A stretch of 34,942 bases of DNA from Methylicorpusculum sp. (GTDB lineage Bacteria > Pseudomonadota > Gammaproteobacteria > Methylococcales > Methylomonadaceae), in NCBI RefSeq assembly GCF_030651835.1, contig NZ_JAUSBX010000119.1, positions 1 through 34,942 of the forward strand. Reading direction: 5' to 3'. Position 1 is the first letter of the stretch. Each line of letters starts with the position of its first letter. Below, piece after piece: positions 19,521-30,770 of the stretch. Both the position numbers and the translations under genes were made by a program. The notes beneath the pieces were generated by a model. The model ran no database searches. It was not told the DNA's origin and saw nothing but the letters and a program-made list of their open reading frames with translations.

Positions 19521-21062
19521 ATGCAATTAAACCCATCTGAAATAAGTGATCTGATCAAAAAGAAGATCGAAAATTTCGACCTGAACGTCGAAGCCCATAC
19601 AGAAGGTACAGTAGTCAGTGTAACTGACGGTATTGTCAGGATCCATGGTCTTTCAGAAGCAATGCAGGGTGAGATGCTGGAGTTTCCCGGCAACACCTAC
19701 GGCATGGCGTTAAACCTGGAGAGAGATTCGGTGGGCGCTGTTGTACTGGGTGCCTACCAGCATATTACCGAAGGCGCTACCGTCAAATGTACCGGTAAAA
19801 TTTTAGAAGTACCCGTAGGCGAAGCCTTGTTAGGGCGAGTTGTGGATGCCTTAGGTAATCCTATCGACGGAAAAGGCGCAATTGAGACTACTGAATCTTC
19901 GCCGATTGAAAAAATCGCGCCCGGTGTAATTGCACGTCAATCAGTTGATCAGCCGGTTCAGTTAGGGTTGAAGTCAATCGATGCAATGATTCCGGTAGGA
20001 CGCGGACAACGGGAATTGATCATCGGTGACCGTCAAACAGGTAAAACAGCGATAGCGGTTGATGCCATCATCAACCAGAAAGGTACAGGCATCAAATGTA
20101 TCTATGTGGCTATCGGTCAAAAACGTTCCTCAATTGCAAACGTAGTCAGAAAATTAGAAGAGCACGGTGCGATGGCACATACGATTGTCGTTGCGGCATC
20201 GGCTTCTGAATCAGCTGCGCTTCAGTTTATCGCGCCTTATACCGGTTGCTCTATGGGCGAATATTTCCGGGATCGTGGTGAAGATGCGTTGATCATTTAC
20301 GATGACTTGACCAAACAAGCCTGGGCTTATCGTCAAGTGTCATTGTTGTTGCGCAGACCACCGGGTCGAGAAGCCTATCCTGGTGATGTGTTTTACCTGC
20401 ACTCTCGTTTATTGGAAAGAGCGGCGCGTATCAATGCAGCCGAAGTTGAAAAACTGACCAATGGCCAGGTAAAAGGCAAAACAGGTTCTTTGACCGCCTT
20501 ACCGATTATTGAAACGCAAGGCGGTGACGTATCGGCATTCGTACCTACCAACGTGATTTCAATCACTGACGGGCAGATATTTTTGGAAACCAACCTGTTC
20601 AACTCAGGTATCAGACCCGCTGTAAATGCCGGTTTATCGGTATCACGGGTTGGTGGTGCAGCGCAAACCAAAATTATCAAGAAGCTCGGTGGCGGTATTC
20701 GTCTGGATTTGGCTCAATACCGTGAATTAGCGGCGTTTGCCCAGTTTGCATCTGATCTGGATGAAAGCACAAGAAAACAGATCGAGCGCGGTCAACGGGT
20801 AACGGAATTGATGAAACAAAATCAATACGCCCCAATGTCGGTAGCGCAAATGGCAATATCGTTATTTGCTGCGAACGAAGGCTATCTGGATACGATTGAT
20901 GTAAAGAAGGTACTTGATTTCGAATCGGCGTTACAAGGTTATATGAAAGCCGAGCATGCCGCGTTGATGCAAAAAATCAACGAGACAGGCGATTTCAATG
21001 ATGAGATAAAACAAGGAATGAAGGACGCAGTAGAAGCCTTTATTAAAACTCATACCTGGTAA
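19521..21062 (+). CDS. atpA: F1Fo ATP synthase subunit alpha
   Basis: A 513-residue regulatory nucleotide-binding subunit of F1, the same length as in E. coli. The P-loop is GDRQTGKT (169-176). The arginine finger lies in the conserved ISRVGGAAQ-type segment ([12 protein letters not shown]). The N-terminal beta-barrel starts [19 protein letters not shown]. No deviations from the family are seen. Confidence 0.98.
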   Translation: MQLNPSEISDLIKKKIENFDLNVEAHTEGTVVSVTDGIVRIHGLSEAMQGEMLEFPGNTYGMALNLERDSVGAVVLGAYQHITEGATVKCTGKILEVPVGEALLGRVVDALGNPIDGKGAIETTESSPIEKIAPGVIARQSVDQPVQLGLKSIDAMIPVGRGQRELIIGDRQTGKTAIAVDAIINQKGTGIKCIYVAIGQKRSSIANVVRKLEEHGAMAHTIVVAASASESAALQFIAPYTGCSMGEYFRDRGEDALIIYDDLTKQAWAYRQVSLLLRRPPGREAYPGDVFYLHSRLLERAARINAAEVEKLTNGQVKGKTGSLTALPIIETQGGDVSAFVPTNVISITDGQIFLETNLFNSGIRPAVNAGLSVSRVGGAAQTKIIKKLGGGIRLDLAQYRELAAFAQFASDLDESTRKQIERGQRVTELMKQNQYAPMSVAQMAISLFAANEGYLDTIDVKKVLDFESALQGYMKAEHAALMQKINETGDFNDEIKQGMKDAVEAFIKTHTW

Positions 21063-21073
21063 TAGGTCGTCAA

Positions 21074-21937
21074 ATGGCTGTTGGTAAAGAAATACGTACA
21101 AAGATCGTCAGTATCAAAAATACTCAGAAGATCACGCGGGCGATGGAAATGGTCGCTGCGAGCAAAATGCGTAAAACCCGGGATAGAATGCAGGCCACCC
21201 GTCCTTATTCTAAAAAGATAAGCCGGATCATCAGGCATTTGGCTCAAGCTAACCCTGAATACAAACATCCTTTTCTGATTACCCGAGATGTTAAGAGAGT
21301 AGGAATTATTGTTATAACGTCTGACCGTGGATTGTGCGGAGGTTTGAACTCCAACCTTTTCAGGAAGGCGTTAACGCAATTATCTCTTTGGGAAAAAGAT
21401 GAGATAGAAGTTGATGTTTGTTCGATAGGAAGCAAGGGTTCCGCATTCTTTAGCCGATTAAGCGCTAATTTGGTGGGTCAGGTTGCCAAGCTGGGCGACA
21501 TACCACACCAAAGCGACATCATCGGTATCATCAAGATTATGCTGGATGCCTACAATGATGGACGGATTGATGAACTTTACGTAATCAGTAATGAGTTCAT
21601 CAACACAATGACCCAGAAACCAACGATAGAAAAATTGTTACCGATTGTAGCAACTGAATTGGAAGAGGACTTGAAAAGTCATTGGGATTACATCTACGAG
21701 CCTGATGCAAAGGAATTGTTGGATAGCTTATTGATCCGGTATGTTGAATCGATCGTCTATCAAGGTTTAGTCGAAAACAATGCTTGTGAACAAGCTGCAA
21801 GAATGATCGCAATGAAAAGCGCATCGGATAATGCTGGAAATCTTATCAGCGAATTGCAGCTCATTTACAACAAAGCACGACAAGCCGCTATCACTCAGGA
21901 AATTTCAGAAATTGTTGCCGGTGCTGCAGCCGTTTAA
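21074..21937 (+). CDS. atpG: F1Fo ATP synthase subunit gamma
   Basis: A 287-residue central-stalk subunit whose N- and C-terminal helices form the rotating shaft. The N-terminal helix ([28 protein letters not shown]) and the C-terminal helix ([45 protein letters not shown]) carry the family signatures, and [11 protein letters not shown] is conserved. Length is as in E. coli. Confidence 0.98.
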   Translation: MAVGKEIRTKIVSIKNTQKITRAMEMVAASKMRKTRDRMQATRPYSKKISRIIRHLAQANPEYKHPFLITRDVKRVGIIVITSDRGLCGGLNSNLFRKALTQLSLWEKDEIEVDVCSIGSKGSAFFSRLSANLVGQVAKLGDIPHQSDIIGIIKIMLDAYNDGRIDELYVISNEFINTMTQKPTIEKLLPIVATELEEDLKSHWDYIYEPDAKELLDSLLIRYVESIVYQGLVENNACEQAARMIAMKSASDNAGNLISELQLIYNKARQAAITQEISEIVAGAAAV

Positions 21938-21963
21938 ACCAAATTAAAGCGACACAAAGTTAA

Positions 21964-23358
<1,395 letters not shown>

Positions 23359-23377
23359 TTAATCAGGTATAACCGAG

Positions 23378-23800
23378 ATGACAATGACGGTTCATGTGGA
23401 TATCGTGAGTGCAGAAAAGGAAATCTTTTCTGGTGCAGCGGAAATGGTATTTGCTCCTGCAGAGCTCGGCGAAGTGGGTATTGCTCCTCGTCATGCCCCT
23501 TTGATTACTAAATTAAAACCTGGTGAAGTAAGGGTTAAAGTTAGCGAAACAGAAAGTTATCCTTTTTATGTGTCGGGTGGTTTGCTGGAAGTACAGCCTC
23601 ATTTGGTGACGATTCTGGCTGATACAGCAATTCGAGCTAAAGACATCGACGAAGCTGCCGTGCTTGAAGCTAAAGCAAGAGCGGAAGAGGCCTTGGCCGA
23701 CAAATCAGGAAAAATCGACTATGCTACAGCACAAGCTCAGTTACTTGAGGCGATGATGCAGCTTAAAACATTAGACCGGCTCAGAAAAAGAGGCGGATAA
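23378..23800 (+). CDS. atpC: F1Fo ATP synthase subunit epsilon
   Basis: A 140-residue central-stalk subunit that couples and can inhibit F1. The N-terminal beta-sandwich contains GEVGIAPRHAPLITKLKPGEVRV and the C-terminal helical hairpin follows from about residue 88. The start may be ATG 23378 or the ATG two codons later. It is the last gene of the operon and is followed by a strong terminator. Confidence 0.96.
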   Translation: MTMTVHVDIVSAEKEIFSGAAEMVFAPAELGEVGIAPRHAPLITKLKPGEVRVKVSETESYPFYVSGGLLEVQPHLVTILADTAIRAKDIDEAAVLEAKARAEEALADKSGKIDYATAQAQLLEAMMQLKTLDRLRKRGG

Positions 23801-23825
23801 CTGACAATGGGCTCAGCCCAAAATC

Positions 23826-23863
23826 AAAGCCCGGTAACGTTGATACGTTGTCGGGCTTTTTTT
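23826..23863 (+). terminator. Rho-independent terminator of the atp operon
   Basis: The stem AAAGCCCG (23826-23833) with CGGGCTTT (23852-23859) continues inward through two wobble pairs to AACG/CGTT with a TTGATA loop, and is followed by a run of seven T from 23857. It lies between atpC and glmU, so glmU-glmS expression depends on read-through or on a separate start. Confidence 0.93.
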
Positions 23864-23880
23864 GTTTAAAGGATACGAGA

Positions 23881-25248
23881 ATGAAATTAACGACAGTCAT
23901 ACTGGCGGCAGGTAAAGGCACTCGAATGCGTTCTGTCATGCCGAAAATATTGCATAAAATTGCCAACCGCTCATTGTTGGAACATGTTTACGACATGAGC
24001 CGTGAACTTGATAATAATGAAATCAAAATCATCTACGGCCATGGCGGCAATCAGGTATTGGAGACGCTAAAGCATTTACAGGCTGAATGGACCGAACAAA
24101 AGGAACAGTTGGGCACGGGTCATGCTGTTCAACAGGTTCAATCTCAAATTGCGGATGATGCCATTGTGCTGATTTTGTATGGTGATGTCCCTTTACTCAA
24201 GCTAAACACCGTTCAAAAATTGCTGGAGGGTGCAAGCGAATCTTTGTCCTTGCTTACCGTGACGCTGGCAAACCCCATTGGATACGGTCGTATTGTCAGA
24301 AATGAGCAGAATAAAGTCGTCAAAATAATTGAAGAAAAAGATGCCGACGTCTCCCAAAAGATGATCAATGAAGTCAATACCGGCATTTTGGCGGTGAGGG
24401 GCGGACTGCTTAAAACGTGGCTGTCTCGTTTAGAGAACAATAACGCGCAAAAAGAGTATTACTTGACCGATGTTATTGAAATGGCGGTCAATGACGGGTT
24501 TGAGATTGTGACTTCACAGCCGGCATCGGAAGATGAGGTCTTAGGTGTCAATAACCGCATGCAGTTGGCTCACCTGGAAAGAGTCTTCCAAAAAGAGCAA
24601 GCCGAAAAACTGATGGCGGAAGGCGTGACCTTGGCAGATCCTGCTCGTTTTGAGGTCAGAGGCCACGTTGAAAAACTGGGTATCGATATAGAGATTGACA
24701 TCAATGTCATTTTGGAAGGCGCAATCAGCATAGGCAATAATGTAAAAATCGGTGCCAACAGCATTATTAAAAATGCCGTCATTCATGATGACGTCGAAAT
24801 TTTACCCAATTGCATCATAGAAGACGCAGAAGTGGGCCGCGGCAGTCGGGTTGGTCCGTTCGCACGGTTAAGGCCTCAAGCCCTATTGGCAGACAATGTG
24901 CATATTGGTAATTTCGTAGAAATTAAAAAGTCCAAAATTGCGACAGGTAGCAAGGTCAATCATTTGAGCTATATCGGCGATAGCGTGATAGGAAGCCATG
25001 TCAACATCGGAGCAGGAACGATTACCTGCAATTACGATGGCGTAAATAAGTTCCAGACTATAATTGGTGATAACGCGTTTATCGGTTCGAACTCGCAATT
25101 GGTTGCACCGGTTTCGATCGGCAACAACGCAACCATCGGTGCCGGATCGACCATTACCAAAGACACGCCCGACGGGCAGTTGACGTTGGCGCGAGCCAAA
25201 CAAATTTCAATCGCTTCCTGGCAAAGGCCGGTAAAAAAGGAGAAATAA
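23881..25248 (+). CDS. glmU: Bifunctional UDP-N-acetylglucosamine pyrophosphorylase / glucosamine-1-phosphate acetyltransferase
   Basis: A 455-residue cytoplasmic enzyme making UDP-GlcNAc, precursor of peptidoglycan and lipopolysaccharide. The N-terminal uridyltransferase domain starts [16 protein letters not shown], with the nucleotide-binding LAAGKGTRM at 8-16. The C-terminal half is a left-handed beta helix of hexapeptide repeats ([18 protein letters not shown] onward), with the acetyltransferase region [28 protein letters not shown]. The frame is open from 23848, but that would overlap the atp terminator. ATG 23881 has AAAGGA upstream and gives the E. coli-like length. It forms an operon with glmS. 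Confidence 0.97.
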   Translation: MKLTTVILAAGKGTRMRSVMPKILHKIANRSLLEHVYDMSRELDNNEIKIIYGHGGNQVLETLKHLQAEWTEQKEQLGTGHAVQQVQSQIADDAIVLILYGDVPLLKLNTVQKLLEGASESLSLLTVTLANPIGYGRIVRNEQNKVVKIIEEKDADVSQKMINEVNTGILAVRGGLLKTWLSRLENNNAQKEYYLTDVIEMAVNDGFEIVTSQPASEDEVLGVNNRMQLAHLERVFQKEQAEKLMAEGVTLADPARFEVRGHVEKLGIDIEIDINVILEGAISIGNNVKIGANSIIKNAVIHDDVEILPNCIIEDAEVGRGSRVGPFARLRPQALLADNVHIGNFVEIKKSKIATGSKVNHLSYIGDSVIGSHVNIGAGTITCNYDGVNKFQTIIGDNAFIGSNSQLVAPVSIGNNATIGAGSTITKDTPDGQLTLARAKQISIASWQRPVKKEK

Positions 25249-25249
25249 T

Positions 25250-27079
25250 ATGTGCGGAATTGTAGGTGCTGTAGCCCAAAGGAATGTTGTTCCAATTTTG
25301 ATCGAAGGGCTCAAAAGGCTGGAATACAGAGGTTACGATTCAGCCGGACTAGCGGTTATCGAAGACAATACGCTTTACAGAAAGCGGGCCTTGGGCAAGG
25401 TCAAAGGACTGGAAGCGATGATTGCCGAAGATGCTGTTCAGGGCTTCATCGGTATTGCTCACACCCGCTGGGCAACACATGGCAAACCCAGCACCGCCAA
25501 TGCGCATCCTCATATTTGTAGAGAAAAGGTGGCGGTTGTTCATAACGGCATCATTGAAAATCACGAACACCTGAGAAGCCAGCAAAAATCCGATGGTTAT
25601 GAATTTACTTCAGAAACGGATACTGAAGTGATAGTCAACGAAATCTATAGTCAGATGGAAACTTCGCCGGAACTGCTGGATGCAGTAAAAGCCACGATAA
25701 AAAAATTAGAAGGCGCTTATGCGCTGGGCGTAATCAGCTATACCCAGCCAAATAAACTGATCGTTTGCCGCAAAGGCAGCCCTTTGGTTATCGGCATTGG
25801 AATAGGCGAGCATTTCATAGCTTCAGACGTTGCGGCCCTATTGCCGGTGACACAGCGCTTTATCTTTCTGGAAGATGGCGATATTGCAGAATTGACTATC
25901 GATAGCGTAGTGATTTTCGATAAAGATGATAACCGCGTGGAAAGGCCGGTCAAAGAGAGTCAGTTAAAAGCCGATGCTGTTGAAAAAGGCACTTATCGCC
26001 ACTACATGCTCAAAGAGATTTATGATCAGCCGTGGGCAATTTCCGAAACCCTGGAAGGCCGTTTTATCGATAACCGCTTACAGGACAATGCTTTCGGACA
26101 TAACGCCCCGGATATCTTCAATCAGGTAAAAGCGATACAAATACTGGCATGCGGAACCAGTTACCATGCTGGACTGGTGGCTAAATACTGGTTTGAGAAA
26201 TTAGCCCGGGTGCCCTGCAATATCGAAGTGGCCAGTGAATTCAGGTACAGAAAGCCGGTTATTGCACCTAACACATTGGTCGTCACGATCTCTCAATCCG
26301 GCGAAACCGCCGATACCCTGGCCGCATTGCAGGAAGCGAAAAAACTGGGTGCGAAATATTCATTGGCGATCTGTAACGTGCCTGAGAGTTCATTAATCCG
26401 GGAATCGGATTTAGTGATGATGACCCGCGCGGGTCCGGAAATCGGAGTTGCGTCAACCAAAGCGTTTACAACCCAACTGGTAACGCTGATGTTACTGGTC
26501 ATCGCAATAGGCAGGCGATTCAGTTTAAGTGAGGAAATGGAGAATAAAATTGCCTCACAACTGTTCAGTTTGCCTGGCAAAATTGAAGAAGTGCTGAAGC
26601 TGGACGATGTTATCAATGTGTTGGCAGAACAATTTGCAGAAAAACAGCATGCATTATTTCTAGGCCGGGGCACTCATTACCCGATTGCTATGGAAGGTGC
26701 GCTGAAATTGAAAGAAATTTCCTACATTCATGCGGAAGCTTATCCGGCCGGTGAATTAAAGCATGGTCCGTTAGCGCTGATTGATGCCGAGATGCCGGTC
26801 ATCACCGTCGCGCCCAACAACAGTTTGCTGGACAAACTGAAATCCAATATACAAGAAGTGAGCGCACGCGGTGGACAGTTGATCGTATTCATGGACGAGT
26901 CGCTGGTCACCCAGCCGGATGCGAATGTTCAAATAGTCAAGATACCTTCTGTCGATAATGAAATATCACCGATTATCTACACCATTCCATTACAACTGTT
27001 GTCTTACCACGTTGCCGTCTTAAAAGGCACGGATGTCGATCAACCTCGGAACCTCGCAAAATCAGTCACTGTCGAGTAA
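25250..27079 (+). CDS. glmS: Glutamine-fructose-6-phosphate aminotransferase (isomerizing)
   Basis: A 609-residue enzyme that makes glucosamine-6-phosphate from fructose-6-phosphate and glutamine, the first step of the amino-sugar pathway. Cys2 (MCGIVG) is the glutaminase nucleophile after Met removal. [19 protein letters not shown] and SETDTEVI belong to the glutaminase domain. Two SIS domains follow ([44 protein letters not shown]). The C-terminus ends in the conserved [13 protein letters not shown]. The start is one base after the glmU stop, with AAGGAG inside the end of glmU, so translation is coupled. The conserved 3' end is the kind of site recognised by Tn7-type TnsD proteins. Confidence 0.98.
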   Translation: MCGIVGAVAQRNVVPILIEGLKRLEYRGYDSAGLAVIEDNTLYRKRALGKVKGLEAMIAEDAVQGFIGIAHTRWATHGKPSTANAHPHICREKVAVVHNGIIENHEHLRSQQKSDGYEFTSETDTEVIVNEIYSQMETSPELLDAVKATIKKLEGAYALGVISYTQPNKLIVCRKGSPLVIGIGIGEHFIASDVAALLPVTQRFIFLEDGDIAELTIDSVVIFDKDDNRVERPVKESQLKADAVEKGTYRHYMLKEIYDQPWAISETLEGRFIDNRLQDNAFGHNAPDIFNQVKAIQILACGTSYHAGLVAKYWFEKLARVPCNIEVASEFRYRKPVIAPNTLVVTISQSGETADTLAALQEAKKLGAKYSLAICNVPESSLIRESDLVMMTRAGPEIGVASTKAFTTQLVTLMLLVIAIGRRFSLSEEMENKIASQLFSLPGKIEEVLKLDDVINVLAEQFAEKQHALFLGRGTHYPIAMEGALKLKEISYIHAEAYPAGELKHGPLALIDAEMPVITVAPNNSLLDKLKSNIQEVSARGGQLIVFMDESLVTQPDANVQIVKIPSVDNEISPIIYTIPLQLLSYHVAVLKGTDVDQPRNLAKSVTVE

Positions 27080-27105
27080 CTGTTTGAAATATATAGTTAA
27101 AATGT

Positions 27106-27148
27106 ATAGGCCTGGGTCAGGCTCTCCGAGCTAACCCAGCCTATTTTT
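27106..27148 (+). terminator. Rho-independent terminator after glmS
   Basis: The arms ATAGGccTGGGT and ACCCAgCCTAT (27106-27117 and 27133-27143) pair with one bulge. A short inner helix (GGCTC/GAGCT) follows, and a T run of five ends at 27148. This marks the end of the conserved chromosomal block. Confidence 0.88.
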
Positions 27149-27275
27149 AAACAGCTAAAGTAAGTTATCGTTCTATTTGTATCTAACGCTAAGCCAAAAA
27201 TATTAAAACCGAACTAACCTGTTTATACTCATAACAAACTAACTGGCAATTTACTCAGCAGAAACATTAGGCTCA

Positions 27276-30011
27276 ATGGAAATAATGGACGACAAGAGTA
27301 ATTTTTGTTTCTTACAGGAACACGACCCCTTATTTTTTCAGTTAGCGACTTCTGCCGAGCGCGCATTTGCCAGCGACCCTAACATCACACTCATCAAACT
27401 ACGTCAATTAGGCGAAGCGTTGGCTCAAGATTTGGCGGCGCGATGTGGCATTGAGTTTGATGACAAAACCAGTCAAGCCGATTTATTGTTCAAGTTGAAT
27501 CGTGAAATTCGCTTGGAAACCAATGTTGCCGAGCTGTTCCACACCCTGCGGATAGAAGGCAACCGAGCGACCCATCAGTTCAAGACTCAGCACAAAGAAG
27601 CCCTGAATGGTCTGCGCATTGCCCGCGCATTGGCTATCTGGTTCCATCAGGCCTTTGGTAAACAAGGCGCTAATTTTAAACCGGGCCCCTTAATCGCCCC
27701 AACCGATCCCAGCCAGCATTTAAGAGCGCTGACCATTCAGATTGATCAGCTCAAAGCCAAGCTTCAAGATGCCAACGAGCAAGTTGAAACCAATCAGCAG
27801 TTGATCGAACTAAGCGCACGCGAAAAAGAACAATACGCGGTATTGGCCGAACAAATGGATGCTGAGGCTCGCATCTTCGAGCAGATGGCGCAAGCGCATG
27901 AACAGCAATTACGCCTGGAACGACAAGCTTTTGAAGATCGTCTGCACGCCATGCACAAGGAGTTGGAAACACGCGGGCAGACTAGCCAAAAGGTTAGCGC
28001 AACGATTAAAAAGGCAGCGGCAGAACTGTCCCTCAATGAAGAATTAACGCGTATTCTAATCGATCAACAACTGATTGCCGCTGGCTGGCAAGCTGATACA
28101 GAGGAGCTGACCTACCAAAAAGGCGCAAGACCCGAAAAAGGTAAAAACAAAGCCATTGCCGAATGGCCGACTAAAGGCAAACAAGCTGCCGACTATGTAT
28201 TGTTCGCCGGATTAACCCCGATTGCGGTAGTAGAAGCCAAACGCGAAAACGTCAATGTTGCCGGTAAAATAGCTCAGGCCGAACGCTATTCCCGTGGCTT
28301 TATGCCAATTGGCAACATGCAGACTGCCTGGCAATTAGAAGGCCGCAGTATCGCATGGCCCGATCATGAAGAGGGTCACTATCAAATTCCTTATGTCTAT
28401 TCCTGTAATGGACGTCCTTTCGTTAAGCAATTGGCGGAGCAATCAGGCACCTGGTTCCGCGATGTCCGAGAGACTTTTAACTTAGCAAAACCATTACCGG
28501 TCTTTCATAGTCCCGATGGTTTGCTGGATAGACTTCAACGCAGTAAAGCCGCAGCGGAAGACAAGCTACGCCAAGAAGGTTTTGCGTATTTACGTTTAAG
28601 AGATTATCAGGAAAAAGCAGTTCAGGCTGTCGAAGTGGCACTGGAAAATAACCAGCAAAATTGCCTATTGGCTATGGCGACCGGGACTGGTAAAACGCGA
28701 ACCATTATCGGTTTGATGTATCGCTTTTTGAAAACAGAACGCTTCAAACGCATCCTGTTTCTGGTGGACCGCACCGCCCTGGGTCAACAGGCTATCGATG
28801 CCTTTAACGATTCACCTCTGGAACAAAACCAGACCTTATCAAAAATCTACAATGTTGCGGAACTCGGTGACATGGCCGCCGAAGCGGAAACACGCATCCA
28901 AGTGGCAACCGTACAGGCAATGGTCAAACGCATTTTTCAATCCGATAACCCGCCCAACATCGATGCTTATGATTGCCTGATTGTCGATGAAGCCCACCGT
29001 GGCTATGCATTGGATCAGGACATGACCGAAGGTGAAATGGAGTTGCGTGATACCGCCCAATACCTGTCCAGTTACCGACGGGTGTTAGATTATTTTGATG
29101 CCGTCAAAATCGGTTTGACCGCCACACCCGCCAAACATACGACCGACATATTCGGCAAACCGATTTATACCTATTCTTACCGGGAAGCGGTAGCCGACGA
29201 CTGGTTGATTGACCATGAGCCCCCCATTCGTTACAAAACCCTGCTCAGCCAAAAAGGTATTCAATTTGCCAAAGGAGCCGAAGTCAATGTCATCAACACG
29301 CAAACTGGCGCGGTTGAACTGGCAACGCTAGATGATGATTTGGCTTTTGAAGTCGACGCTTTTAACCGTAAAGTCATCAGTCCCGCATTTAACAAAGTCA
29401 TCTGCAAGGAACTGGTCAAAGAACTCGATCCCTTCAGTGACGAAAAAACGCTGATCTTCTGTGCTACCGATCGCCATGCCGACATGGTCAAACGCATTCT
29501 GGACCGGTTGTTCAAAAAGCTGTACGGTGATGAATACAATGAAGCTGCGGTCAAAAAAATTACCGGCCAAAGCGACAAGGTCAACCAACTGATTCGCCAA
29601 TATAAAAATGAGCGCTATCCGAATATCGCAATAACCGTAGACTTACTGACTACCGGCATCGACGTACCAAAAATCTGCAACGTAGTCTTTTTCCGTCGCG
29701 TTCGTTCCCGGATTTTGTATGAGCAAATGCTGGGGCGAGCCACCCGTCGTTGCGACGAGATTGGTAAAATCGTGTTCAGGATTTTCGATCCGGTCGACAT
29801 TTACGCCACACTGCAAGATGTCAGCTCGATGAAACCGCTGATTAAAGACCCCAATGTCACTATTGAACAACTGGTTCAAGAACTGAGCGATCCCAACAGT
29901 TTACATGCACCCGGCACAAAGCCGGATACTAGCCATGCCCACGATGTCTTAGCTGCGTTGAGTCAACGGGTGATGCGTATCTTGCGAAAAGCACACAAAA
30001 GCGGCCAGTAA
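27276..30011 (+). CDS. hsdR: Type I restriction enzyme HsdR, N-terminal and motor part (frameshifted)
   Basis: The restriction and translocation subunit of a type I system, with 911 residues open before a stop. In order: an N-terminal DUF4145-like helical domain (about 10-130); a coiled coil (about 148-238); a PD-(D/E)XK nuclease core with Asp306, Glu320 and Lys322 (VVEAKR); a superfamily 2 motor with Walker A ATGTGKT (468-474), DEAH (571-574), TATPAKHT, and the second RecA lobe with TTGID and QMLGRATRR. Family members are about 1100 residues or more. The missing C-terminal domain is encoded next in another frame (30019-30753), so the gene is broken by a frameshift near 30000. ATG 27276 or ATG 27285 may be the start. 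A weak promoter with TATACT at 27224-27229 is possible. Confidence 0.9.
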   Translation: MEIMDDKSNFCFLQEHDPLFFQLATSAERAFASDPNITLIKLRQLGEALAQDLAARCGIEFDDKTSQADLLFKLNREIRLETNVAELFHTLRIEGNRATHQFKTQHKEALNGLRIARALAIWFHQAFGKQGANFKPGPLIAPTDPSQHLRALTIQIDQLKAKLQDANEQVETNQQLIELSAREKEQYAVLAEQMDAEARIFEQMAQAHEQQLRLERQAFEDRLHAMHKELETRGQTSQKVSATIKKAAAELSLNEELTRILIDQQLIAAGWQADTEELTYQKGARPEKGKNKAIAEWPTKGKQAADYVLFAGLTPIAVVEAKRENVNVAGKIAQAERYSRGFMPIGNMQTAWQLEGRSIAWPDHEEGHYQIPYVYSCNGRPFVKQLAEQSGTWFRDVRETFNLAKPLPVFHSPDGLLDRLQRSKAAAEDKLRQEGFAYLRLRDYQEKAVQAVEVALENNQQNCLLAMATGTGKTRTIIGLMYRFLKTERFKRILFLVDRTALGQQAIDAFNDSPLEQNQTLSKIYNVAELGDMAAEAETRIQVATVQAMVKRIFQSDNPPNIDAYDCLIVDEAHRGYALDQDMTEGEMELRDTAQYLSSYRRVLDYFDAVKIGLTATPAKHTTDIFGKPIYTYSYREAVADDWLIDHEPPIRYKTLLSQKGIQFAKGAEVNVINTQTGAVELATLDDDLAFEVDAFNRKVISPAFNKVICKELVKELDPFSDEKTLIFCATDRHADMVKRILDRLFKKLYGDEYNEAAVKKITGQSDKVNQLIRQYKNERYPNIAITVDLLTTGIDVPKICNVVFFRRVRSRILYEQMLGRATRRCDEIGKIVFRIFDPVDIYATLQDVSSMKPLIKDPNVTIEQLVQELSDPNSLHAPGTKPDTSHAHDVLAALSQRVMRILRKAHKSGQ

Positions 30012-30018
30012 ACCGGAA

Positions 30019-30753
30019 TTGCAGAAAAAACTCAGGGAACTGGAATCACTGTGGGGCGTTGCGCCAGATACACTTCACCAGCATTTACATCAACTGGGTC
30101 CGCAACAGGCCTCCGAATTTGTGCAACGCCATAAAGGCCTGCTCAAACAACTGGATGAGGTCAAGCTGCTGCTTGGCTCCGAGTATTATCCGGTGCTAGC
30201 CGATCATCAAGACGAACTCCAAGAGCGCGTTCAAAACTACGGAAATTATGCTAAACCTGCAGATTACCTGGACAGCTTTCACGACTTTATCAAGCACCAA
30301 CTCAATCAATCCGCCGCCTTATCAGTAGTCGTCAATAAACCTAAAGACCTCACCAGAGAACAGCTAAAAGAAATCAAACTGTTACTGGATCAATACGGCT
30401 ACACCGAAGCCAAGTTACAAAGCGCCTGGCGCAATCAAACCAATCAAGATATTGCCGCCAGTATCATCGGTTACATCCGTCAAGCCGCCATTGGTGAAGC
30501 CTTGATTCCTTTTGAGCAACGCGTATCCCAAGCCATGCAAAAAATCTACGCCCTGCACAATTGGACCGCGGTCCAGCGCCGTTGGTTGGATCGCTTGGCC
30601 AAACAACTCAGTCACGAAGTGGTGATCGACCAAACCTTCGTCAATCGCGTGTTTGCCAATGACGGCGGCGCTAAAACGCTGAATAATTTACTCAACCAGC
30701 AACTGAATAACGTGCTGGATACCTTGGCCGACTCATTATGGTCAGCTGCATAA
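30019..30753 (+). CDS. HsdR C-terminal domain, out of frame with hsdR
   Basis: A 244-residue open frame that encodes the C-terminal part of HsdR (EcoEI_R_C-like helical domain, which contacts the HsdM-HsdS methylase). It reads directly on from the upstream gene's sense: LQKKLRELESLWGVAPDTLHQHLHQLGPQQASEF is the usual continuation of HsdR after its RKAHK stretch. It has no own ATG (TTG at 30019) and no ribosome-binding site. The frame stays open upstream to before 29980, giving KAASKPELQKK. Removing one base near 30000 would join both parts into one protein of about 1155 residues. It may be expressed by recoding, be a dead remnant, or reflect a sequencing error. Confidence 0.85.
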   Translation: MQKKLRELESLWGVAPDTLHQHLHQLGPQQASEFVQRHKGLLKQLDEVKLLLGSEYYPVLADHQDELQERVQNYGNYAKPADYLDSFHDFIKHQLNQSAALSVVVNKPKDLTREQLKEIKLLLDQYGYTEAKLQSAWRNQTNQDIAASIIGYIRQAAIGEALIPFEQRVSQAMQKIYALHNWTAVQRRWLDRLAKQLSHEVVIDQTFVNRVFANDGGAKTLNNLLNQQLNNVLDTLADSLWSAA

Positions 30754-30770
30754 TTAACACATAAAACCCA

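Noticed and set aside
27080-27150. Tn7 end near the glmS stop
   Set aside because: No TGTGGGCGGACA-like end or 5-bp duplication was found; only the glmS terminator is present.
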